A stretch of DNA of 29,013 bases from the NCBI GenBank assembly GCA_910585055.1, contig CAJUBY010000009.1, positions 30,195 through 59,207 on the forward strand, in the 5' to 3' direction. This DNA is from an uncultured Christensenella sp. GTDB taxonomy: Bacteria > Bacillota > Clostridia > Christensenellales > Pumilibacteraceae. Made by a program: the position numbers and the translations under genes. Of this stretch, positions 23,650 to 29,013 are shown piece after piece (position 1 is the first letter of the stretch; each line of letters starts with the position of its first letter). A model generated the notes under the pieces. The model was not told where the DNA came from, did not search any database, and saw only the letters and a program-made list of their open reading frames with translations.

Positions 23650-25521
23650 TCAGTCTCGGCAAGCGCCGTTGTTTTCGAAACGGCGTTTAAACAGTTCCTT
23701 AAGCGTATTCAACATTGTTTGTTCGTGATTTTCCGAAAAATAGACTTCGATGAATTGCTTGTATTTCTCGGATACGGCCGATCCGTCGAAAGGACGCGCC
23801 TTACAGTCGCAAAGCTCTTTATATGTATCCATGGCTTCTATCATGCCGATGAACGTACCGACGTGCGCCGGTATCCGCGCCCCGCGCTTTTCATACCATT
23901 CTTTTATCATTTCTATTTTGGTCACGATGTCAAAGCGGTCCAGTTCTTTGTTCAGCGTCTTATCCAAAACCAAAAGATTCACGGTCTTGCGTTTATATCT
24001 GCCGTCTATCCCGTTAAGCTGTAACGGGATCACCGATCCGCCGTGTTTCCATTGCAATGACAGATGTCTTTTATCGGGAATAATAAAGTGTTCCGAATTA
24101 AAGCCGGATTCACGCATATAGACAAAAGTAATCCAATTTTCGTTGGGGTCGTAATAGTCGGTAAGCGAATACACCGCGCTCAATCTGTCGAACCTTTCGT
24201 TTGGTTTCAATTCGAACTTTTCTACCTTGTTTTTTCGCAGGTTTCTAGCCGCGCCTATCACTGCCCGTTTATCTCCCGAGATCAATGCGTCCCTTACGGT
24301 AACGTCTATGTCGTGCTTCGATTTTTTCCCGACTGACACAATAAACAGCTGCGTATATATAAACAGGTTGGTAACGACCGCACGGAATTCTTTATGCGTA
24401 AACGCAGTTTGCCATGCTTCGCTGCCCGTAAGCTCGAATATGAACCGCATAAACGGCAGTTTCTGATATTGCGCCGACTGACACCGCAATATCCTGTTCG
24501 ACAGGATCTTAAGCACCTTGTGATCGTCGGTATCACGGTAATCATAACTGTTTCGGCACAGATCGTCAAAACGGTACCCGTCTTTTTGTGTATTGCCGAA
24601 AAAATTCAAGACACTGTTCCCGTAATCTATCATATCGCACAAACACTTTTTTGTTTCGTCCATTGTCTTGCCGTCAAGATAGTGCCTGCCGTTGTACACC
24701 AATTTCTCCGGCCAGTTCACACTGTCGTTCGCCAATATAAAAAGGTACAGGTATCGGCTTAAATTTTCGTAATAAAAATTTTCTTTGAACCGCAATGCGC
24801 ATTGTTTAAGGCTTATCCAAAGTCCGCGCAGTTCGCCGTGATTGTATTCGTCGAAATTTTCGAAACAATGCCCTTTGAATATATCCTCCACTTCCAGCAG
24901 TTGCGACTTTTCGTTTATATCCAAAAACACCTGCTCTATCGGATTGGTACGCGTATGCGTATCGTTGATAAGGACCAGGAACTCACACTCCAACATCTTA
25001 TCTCGGAACGTCTTGACCTGTACGGTATCCATTTCGGATAAGAACTCCGCGATCATGCCGTATGCGCCGGCAAGCGCCGTCCGCTGGCAGTAAACATCCG
25101 CCCCGACGTCGGTTTTGACGGTTATCTCGCATGCATGCTCATCCAAATACTGTCCCACCGACTCGTTTCTCAAAATAAACCGACCATACGGTTTAAGTAA
25201 CCGCATGATGCTTTGCTGTTCCATGGCGGATCCTTTGTAGTAATTGTACAAAGCCGCCAATGTCAGATAACAGACCGTTGCTCGCTGTTGCCCGTCTACC
25301 AGTTCGTAATTCGTCTTTTTCTCGTCGAAAATAATTATCCCCAAAAACTTATCGCGGACGGAAATATCGTAGAGCAACGTTTTTACATTATCGAAATCCC
25401 ATTTATATTCACGCTGATAAAGCGGAATGACCATTTCTCTTTTATCGGCATCGAAATTCCCGAAAGAATTTCCGGTATCCATTTTAAAAAAGTTTCGAAG
25501 ATTGACCGTAAATGCTTTCAT
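23650..25521 (-). CDS. DUF262-DUF1524 protein, candidate phosphorothioation-dependent restriction effector
   Basis: The 623-aa protein has an N-terminal DUF262 (ParB/sulfiredoxin-like NTPase) domain with IPLYQREYKWDFDNV (about 33-47) and the diagnostic ELVDGQQRAT (about 73-82). Its C-terminal third resembles DUF1524 (HNH-type nuclease): SEHFIIPDKRH near 476 and VNLLVLDKTLNKEL near 514-527. The EH-IIP motif has one residue more than the usual EHIxP, so catalysis is not certain. This architecture is that of SspE (senses phosphorothioate) and GmrSD/BrxU (cut modified DNA). Gene order, directly upstream of dndC, suggests it is the restriction partner of this Dnd system. AGAGGA eight bases before the ATG supports the start. 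It might instead be a free-standing type IV enzyme. Confidence 0.85.
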   Translation of the reverse strand: MKAFTVNLRNFFKMDTGNSFGNFDADKREMVIPLYQREYKWDFDNVKTLLYDISVRDKFLGIIIFDEKKTNYELVDGQQRATVCYLTLAALYNYYKGSAMEQQSIMRLLKPYGRFILRNESVGQYLDEHACEITVKTDVGADVYCQRTALAGAYGMIAEFLSEMDTVQVKTFRDKMLECEFLVLINDTHTRTNPIEQVFLDINEKSQLLEVEDIFKGHCFENFDEYNHGELRGLWISLKQCALRFKENFYYENLSRYLYLFILANDSVNWPEKLVYNGRHYLDGKTMDETKKCLCDMIDYGNSVLNFFGNTQKDGYRFDDLCRNSYDYRDTDDHKVLKILSNRILRCQSAQYQKLPFMRFIFELTGSEAWQTAFTHKEFRAVVTNLFIYTQLFIVSVGKKSKHDIDVTVRDALISGDKRAVIGAARNLRKNKVEKFELKPNERFDRLSAVYSLTDYYDPNENWITFVYMRESGFNSEHFIIPDKRHLSLQWKHGGSVIPLQLNGIDGRYKRKTVNLLVLDKTLNKELDRFDIVTKIEMIKEWYEKRGARIPAHVGTFIGMIEAMDTYKELCDCKARPFDGSAVSEKYKQFIEVYFSENHEQTMLNTLKELFKRRFENNGACRD

Positions 25522-25566
25522 CGGTTTTTTCCTCTCTCGTTTATATCACTTCGGGTCGTATAAGCC

Positions 25567-25580
25567 CGTAAAATTTTACG
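25567..25580. promoter_or_regulatory. Palindrome upstream of the DUF262-DUF1524 gene
   Basis: CGTAAAATTTTACG is a perfect 14-base palindrome 46 bases before the ATG, beside a CGGG/CCCG pair flanking TTATAC. It is placed like an operator. I could not define a convincing promoter here. Confidence 0.3.
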
Positions 25581-25728
25581 ACACTAATGCAAAATGTTAT
25601 TTTTAAATTAAAAAATCAAACTGTAATTTCCCTAATTTAATAATTAAGGACGAATAAAAATACGCTTTCGGTTGTATTTCCGCCATTATCCGATGGGTCT
25701 GCGTATATATTAAAAATTCACCGCGACA

Positions 25729-26100
25729 TTATTTAAGCTTGGAAACCGCTCTATCGTATGAAATATCTATAAGTTGCCATATAAGATCTTGCGATACGCC
25801 GTATACGGCAACGGTACTCTTGTATTTAGTTTGGACCGACGGACAGTGCCAGCCCTTGACGATAACACCCGGATAGTCGCGCCGTAACTTTTGCGCCGTT
25901 ATCTCGTCTGTCGAAACAGTTAATTTAAGCTCGTTATCCCGTACGAAGATCTCTGCGAATATTCTGTTTTTGCGCAAATTTCCGATCTTTACTATAATGC
26001 AATCATCGCCGAAAGGATGATCGATATACGCCCCTTCTTTCCGCATACAGTAATCGAGTATCTCTGTATCTTGAATAAGATCGAGCAGTTCGCCTTTCAC
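25729..26100 (-). CDS. MmcQ/YjbR family protein (DUF419)
   Basis: The 123-aa protein has the YjbR pattern: an N-terminal helix then YCMRKEGAYIDHPFGDDCIIVKIGN, a middle IFAEIFVRDNELKLTVSTDEITAQKLRR (strand and helix), YPGVIVKGWHCPSVQTK and a final helix LIWQLIDISYDRAVSKL. This is the CyaY-like fold of unknown biochemical function, sometimes called DNA-binding without firm evidence. The start is a GTG with GGAGACGGAA ending six bases before it. It lies between the six-cysteine ORF and the DUF262-DUF1524 gene on the same strand, so it may share their transcript, but 207 bases separate it from the latter. A defence role is only guilt by association. Confidence 0.78.
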   Translation of the reverse strand: MKGELLDLIQDTEILDYCMRKEGAYIDHPFGDDCIIVKIGNLRKNRIFAEIFVRDNELKLTVSTDEITAQKLRRDYPGVIVKGWHCPSVQTKYKSTVAVYGVSQDLIWQLIDISYDRAVSKLK

Positions 26101-26201
26101 TTCCGTCTCCGATAAAATTTACGATTTAAAAAAGCAAATAACGAACGTTACAATTAAACTCTTTATTTGATAATACTCAACACTCTTCTTCAACTACGTA
26201 A

Positions 26202-26330
26202 CTAATCATCTTCCCGTGTACAGCCCGATGTCAAATACACGATCTTATTCCAATAGGTACACCAACGATTGAAAAATTCGTTCGTGGGTTGACAGTATGG
26301 GCAATCGGCGCATTTACATTGAACCGTCAT
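26202..26330 (-). CDS. 42-aa cysteine-rich small protein
   Basis: A short minus-strand frame encodes 42 residues with six cysteines. The N-terminal cluster CKCADCPYC (CxCxxCxxC) begins at residue 5, and further cysteines lie near 24 and 38, with aromatic residues between (FFNRWCTYW). The pattern suggests a zinc- or iron-sulfur-binding mini-protein. I know no family match. A strong promoter (26426-26454) points at it with a leader of about 90 nt and no other good gene in between. The Shine-Dalgarno is weak, and an 18-codon frame from 26384 area ends with TGA overlapping its ATG, so coupling is possible. It could still be chance. Confidence 0.4.
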   Translation of the reverse strand: MTVQCKCADCPYCQPTNEFFNRWCTYWNKIVYLTSGCTREDD

Positions 26331-26425
26331 AATATTGATCTTCGTTCGGTTATTTTAAATATATACGTGCGCCGTGTAGACATTTGATCTTTGTCATCGC
26401 GAAACTCTGCACTCGTACTGTGATC

Positions 26426-26454
26426 AGTATATACCGTTAAATCGAATACGTCAA
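26426..26454 (-). promoter_or_regulatory. Promoter upstream of the cysteine-rich ORF
   Basis: TTGACG (26449-26454), 17-bp spacer, TATACT (26426-26431). It is the furthest-upstream promoter seen for the rightward edge of the dnd region and could serve the cysteine-rich ORF and the YjbR gene. Confidence 0.65.
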
Positions 26455-27112
26455 TGATTTTGCCGAAACATAAAAATAATCGAGGCTCGATTGGTCAAAT
26501 CGAACAGCTGCACGCGCATTGTATTCATATATTGCGAAACGACAGTACAATTAAACAAATTTTATATATTGTCCTTCGAATGAACGCTCTTGAATATACT
26601 TTGGGCAAATCGGAATCGCGCAGTATTTGCCAAAGGTTTACTGTGTTCAATTTGTCTGCGTAAACCCCGTTTATTTCATCGGCAAGAAAATCTTTCAAAA
26701 ATTTATTCCATTGTCATCTTGATTCGTCATATACGGCATATATTTTTTTGCCCGGTTTATATCGGGCTAATCCTCGAGCTAATACCAATAATATTTTGCA
26801 AATTTGTCATAAGATTTTACATTTTCAAACTGCGGTCTTTTCATAACTATTATATTATATTACAAACAAAGGCTATTTTTAACTCTATAATTATTTAATG
26901 CATGGTTTTGATTCTCACCGAAAACAAAACTTACTCAACCAAAGCGAGACCGATACCCACGCCGAAAAACAAGAACTATAACGAAAAAGCAAAATTAAAC
27001 GCGACGAAATGCAATTTATATAGTAAGTAAAAAATAAGGGATACAGCACAACACGCAGTACATAATTTTCCACTGCTTACTTATTTCTTATCTTTAATCC
27101 TTTAACACATTC
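26455..27112. other. AT-rich stretch without a supported gene
   Basis: About 660 bases hold no convincing frame on either strand. Two plus-strand frames of 69 and 102 codons lack ribosome-binding sites and family resemblance. A small stem GCCCG/CGGGC at 26750-26767 has its T-run on the wrong side to be a terminator. The composition is more AT-rich than regions 1-3. I read it as a boundary or decayed region. Confidence 0.5.
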
Positions 27113-27159
27113 TTTTAGGCGCTTTAACACCGCTTTGGCTGAGCGGCAATAGCCTAAAA
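27113..27159 (-). other. Nested hairpin downstream of the Xre-type regulator
   Basis: Outer arms TTTTAGGC/GCCTAAAA (27113-27120 with 27152-27159) enclose CCGCT/AGCGG (27130-27134 with 27142-27146). It starts eight bases after the regulator stop. No T-run follows on the minus strand, so it may be a 3'-stabilising structure or an element end. Confidence 0.4.
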
Positions 27160-27166
27160 CGAATTA

Positions 27167-27772
27167 TTAACTCCATCTCTTTTTACAAAAACTCTTTTTA
27201 CCGCATTTGGGACACTTTAATTTTCTTTTTGTAAACGTATGCACACCACCGATAAAATCTTTTATTGACGGCACAAACTTTTGGCCGCAAACGGGACATT
27301 CATAAACACCTGCATCCACAGTCAAAACACAACAAACACCTATGCCGAGAATTATGATTATAAACGAAATCGCAATACAAACAATTCTTACCCGCATAGG
27401 TGCCGACAACATAGTGCTTAAAAGAATTATCGAAAGACTTGCAAGTATTGTAATGACGGCTACAACAATAGAAACAGCTATTCGTCTTTTTGCTTCTTTT
27501 TGTTTTTTCATTAAGTCGGCAACAATATATTCTTCGGCGTTTTCTTTATAGCGTTTTTCGTCCAAATGCTCGCCGTTTAATATTTCATTTATACCCACAT
27601 CATAAAATTTGCTCAAAATTTGCAGCATTTCAACAGGCGGTAAATAATTTCCGTTTTCCCAACGTGAAACGGTTTTATTGGTTACACCGATTTGTTCGCC
27701 CAATTCTTCTTGCGTTAGATTTTTGTCTTTTCTGAGTTCGGATAAAAAGTTACCGATTTTTTGCATATCCAT
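27167..27772 (-). CDS. Xre-family HTH regulator with membrane helices and C-terminal zinc ribbon
   Basis: From the ATG at 27772 the protein is 201 aa. An N-terminal Xre/Cro HTH (about residues 4-60) includes LRKDKNLTQEELGEQIGVTNKTVSRWE (recognition part GVTNKTVSRWENG). A charged linker follows, then two hydrophobic helices (about 98-120 and 128-152). The tail has CPVCGQKF and CPKCGKKSFC, a two-knuckle zinc ribbon. This makes a membrane-tethered transcription factor that could respond to envelope or metal conditions. GGAG nine bases before the ATG and an extended -10 promoter support this start over one 42 bases upstream. Codon and base composition are more AT-rich than in the dnd genes, suggesting separate acquisition. 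Confidence 0.88.
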   Translation of the reverse strand: MDMQKIGNFLSELRKDKNLTQEELGEQIGVTNKTVSRWENGNYLPPVEMLQILSKFYDVGINEILNGEHLDEKRYKENAEEYIVADLMKKQKEAKRRIAVSIVVAVITILASLSIILLSTMLSAPMRVRIVCIAISFIIIILGIGVCCVLTVDAGVYECPVCGQKFVPSIKDFIGGVHTFTKRKLKCPKCGKKSFCKKRWS

Positions 27773-27800
27773 AATGAATATCTCCTTATGTTTTATAACA

Positions 27801-27809
27801 ATTATAGCA
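27801..27809 (-). promoter_or_regulatory. Extended -10 promoter of the Xre-type regulator
   Basis: TGCTATAAT (TG plus TATAAT at 27801-27806) lies 28 bases before the ATG. No good -35 box is present at 16-18 bases, as is usual for extended -10 promoters. Confidence 0.6.
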
Positions 27810-27921
27810 CACAATCACTGAAAAGCATTGCCCATAAACAGCGAATTTGTAACAAATAATTATCATATTTTAGACTAATGACTCTCGGATGCTTGATAAT
27901 AACAAGCCTACAATGGCATTT

Positions 27922-28101
27922 CTACGGCGTTACACTACACAATTGCATATTAAAACAGCAAAAGAAAAAACCTAAAACTTTTCTCGCAAAAGGAGTTCGT
28001 TTTAGGTTTTTGCTGGTGGGCGACAATGTGTGCCATAAGAACCGCCCATTTAGCGACCTCGTCCTTGTTACCTTTGAAACAGAGTAAACTACTTTTTGCA
28101 T
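27922..28101 (-). CDS. Doubtful 59-aa ORF inside a mobile-element remnant
   Basis: An ATG at 28101 with GGAGG eight bases upstream opens a 59-codon frame beginning MQKVVYSVSKVTRTRSLNG. It runs straight through the terminator-like hairpin at 27966-28011, and the product is Arg/Ser/Thr-rich and then Phe/Cys-rich, typical of a noncoding frame. A second frame over the same bases (KGNKDEVAKWAVLMAHIVAHQQK) looks more protein-like but has no start. I regard it as a leader or a remnant, not an established gene. Confidence 0.25.
   Translation of the reverse strand: MQKVVYSVSKVTRTRSLNGRFLWHTLSPTSKNLKRTPFARKVLGFFFCCFNMQLCSVTP
27966..28011. terminator. Bidirectional terminator-like hairpin
   Basis: A perfect 13-base inverted repeat (27966-27978 with 27999-28011) ends in T-runs on both strands, with a further CTTTT/AAAAG stem inside its 20-base loop. 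On the minus strand TTTTTTCTTTT follows, making that direction the stronger. Confidence 0.65.
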
Positions 28102-28409
28102 TTTCTAAACCTCCGTGATTTTATTAGCCTTTCGGCAGGGGCAAAGTAGCACTGTTCGGGTGTGATAAGGCTTTGATTTGGCGAGGCAGCGAAAGTAAAC
28201 GACAGGTCTTTATTTGTGTTCCGTTACCAAAAAATAAGTGCGTTATTTGCATAAGAAAAAAGCCCGACGTTTTCCGTCAGGCTGTAAATTCAATATTGAA
28301 ATTTTAAGTGCTTATTTTTTGCCGTTTACTTTTGCGAGAACTGTGCTACAACAGCCACAACGAAAGGAAAAATCACGGAGACTCTCGAACTGCAAAAAGT
28401 AGTCGCTCG
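28082..28409. repeat. Foldback element of about 330 bp with nested imperfect inverted repeats
   Basis: Blocks in the left half recur inverted and in matching order in the right half: 28091-28100 (ACTTTTTGCA) with 28391-28402; 28111-28122 (CTCCGTGATTTT) with 28369-28380, perfect; 28128-28134 with 28361-28367; 28146-28157 with 28338-28349 (11 of 12); 28189-28201 with 28323-28336; 28229-28238 with 28311-28320, perfect; and a central hairpin at 28261-28283. The left arm carries an extra 30 or so bases. The whole is a large imperfect palindrome resembling a MITE, a foldback remnant or a structured RNA locus. It contains no transposase. Confidence 0.65.
28255..28283 (-). terminator. Central hairpin of the foldback element, terminator-like
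   Basis: AGCCTGACG/CGTCGGGCT (28275-28283 with 28261-28269, one mismatch or G-U, five-base loop) followed by TTTTTC on the minus strand. Confidence 0.5.
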
Positions 28410-28413
28410 ACAC

Positions 28414-28451
28414 AAAAAAATGACTGACAAGATAGTTAGTCTTATCAGCCA
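28414..28451 (-). terminator. Rho-independent terminator of the NUDIX gene
   Basis: A 12-bp stem (28440-28451 with 28421-28432, two G-U pairs, seven-base loop) followed on the minus strand by seven T residues (28414-28420). It lies 20 bases after the NUDIX stop. Confidence 0.8.
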
Positions 28452-28470
28452 TTCGACGCTAAATTGAAAT

Positions 28471-28990
28471 TTATCGGTCGAATAGCCCTTCTGCGATCAG
28501 CAATTCAAGAACACGGGCCTCGCGTTCAAACATCATCGGATTATACGGGCTCTGTGTCACATGACGATTTTTCCTGATCGCAGTATCTGGCTCAACATAC
28601 TCTAACATATAGGCTTCTTCCGCTTCATAGCCGTCAAGCTCTTGGGAAACGGCTTCATCTGCACTTTCACAAAGATAGTAATAGTTATCCTGAATAAAAC
28701 ACTCCGTTTTGTCCTGGTCGCTTCTTTGAATTCGATGCACATATCCGTATTCTTTTAGTATCCGGCAGGACGACTAAACCCGATTCCTCACGAGTTTCCT
28801 GGATCATCGCATCCACAGGGTTTTCGCCGTCCTTGATTCCGCCACCCGGAAATTTGTAATAGTCGTACTTAATACTATGAATCATTGCTATTTTTTTGCC
28901 TTTAATCATGATACTTCTGGCAGAGTTGCGGACAAACGAATGGGTGCATTTATCGTAGTCCTTTTTGTCCATTTTGAACAGCAGTCTCAT
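28471..28990 (-). pseudogene. NUDIX hydrolase gene with a frameshift
   Basis: The N-terminal part, from the ATG at 28990 (GGAGG five bases upstream), reads MRLLFKMDKKDYDKC and has the NUDIX box GGIKDGENPVDAMIQETREESGL, with Gln in place of the usual Arg. After LVVLPDT the frame breaks near 28750-28762. The rest of the protein continues one frame over as KEYGYVHRIQRSDQ, then FIQDNYYYLC and a typical C-terminal helix to the stop at 28471. One extra base or two lost bases in an A-rich run would explain it. The repaired product would be about 173 aa and hydrolyse a nucleoside diphosphate derivative. A sequencing error is as likely as a true mutation. The upstream context lies outside the window. 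Confidence 0.8.
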
Positions 28991-29013
28991 GGCGGCCTCC
29001 ATAATCATAAATT

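Noticed and set aside
23650..25521. Calling this gene dndB
   Set aside because: DndB proteins have DGQHR-type ParB-like motifs and about 350-400 residues. This protein has ELVDGQQR within a DUF262 layout, a DUF1524-like end and 623 residues, which fits SspE/GmrSD better.
23650..25521. Naming the gene sspE outright
   Set aside because: No sspBCD genes are present, and the phosphorothioate-sensing residues cannot be verified by eye, so only the architecture is claimed.
25522..25728. A promoter for the DUF262-DUF1524 gene
   Set aside because: Several -10-like hexamers occur in this AT-rich DNA, but none has a matching -35 at 16-18 bases. Only the palindrome is reported.
26289..26335. TTGACA on the plus strand as a promoter
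   Set aside because: The nearest -10-like hexamer is 20 bases away and no plus-strand gene follows.
26750..26767. Hairpin GCCCG/CGGGC as a terminator
   Set aside because: The T-run precedes the stem on the plus strand and becomes an A-run after it on the minus strand, so neither direction gives a U-tract after the hairpin.
26454..26898. Two plus-strand frames of 69 and 102 codons
   Set aside because: No ribosome-binding site, no recognisable domain and composition like random AT-rich DNA.
1..29013. tRNA, rRNA, CRISPR arrays, insertion sequences with transposases
   Set aside because: Looked for cloverleaf ends, evenly spaced direct repeats and DDE or serine-recombinase motifs on both strands and saw none. 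A computed search could still find a weak case.

Overview
The window looks like a chromosomal segment of a medium-GC Gram-positive anaerobe, most probably a gut-type Clostridia lineage. This is inferred from rubrerythrin under a PerR-type box, a LicD/CDP-glycerol polyol-phosphate wall-polymer cluster, a ROK sugar kinase, a CNNM/CorC transporter and CorA. Every gene I can support lies on the minus strand, so each cluster reads from high to low coordinates. No tRNA, rRNA, CRISPR array, transposase or integrase was seen.

Region 1 (1-9543) is a surface-polysaccharide operon. From a promoter at 9515-9543 and a structured leader of about 160 nt it runs: DegT-type aminotransferase, initiating sugar-phosphate transferase, GT2, GT-D transferase, CDP-glycerol-type phosphotransferase, LicD, IspD/TarI-like cytidylyltransferase, NAD-dependent epimerase, GT2 and a Wzy/WaaL-type polymerase cut by the window edge. 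Together these suggest an undecaprenyl-linked glycan carrying an amino sugar and CDP-activated polyol-phosphate or phosphocholine-like groups.

Region 2 (9610-18396) is housekeeping: a small membrane protein and a CNNM/CorC transporter; an orphan sensor kinase; rubrerythrin; ROK kinase with an unrecognised three-helix membrane protein; CorA preceded by a ten-codon upstream ORF; and a PHP phosphoesterase. Promoters are unusually legible: near-consensus -35, 17-18 bp, -10, often with an extended TG. Two of them put the start codon about where transcription should begin, implying leaderless mRNAs. Terminators and promoters interlock at two junctions.

Region 3 (18457-25521, perhaps to 26454) is a DNA phosphorothioation locus. 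dndC, dndD, dndE and dndA form one tight operon with its own promoter. dndB and dndFGH are absent from the window. Immediately upstream, on the same strand, is a 623-aa DUF262-DUF1524 protein related in architecture to SspE and GmrSD. My reading is that Dnd marks self DNA with sulfur and the DUF262-DUF1524 protein is the restriction partner, a pairing distinct from the textbook DndFGH arrangement. Further upstream are a YjbR-like protein and a 42-aa six-cysteine ORF under a good promoter, possibly accessory.

Region 4 (26455-29013) is AT-rich and looks foreign or decayed: about 650 bp without a gene, an Xre-type regulator with membrane helices and a zinc ribbon, a foldback structure of about 330 bp with nested inverted repeats, and a frameshifted NUDIX hydrolase gene.
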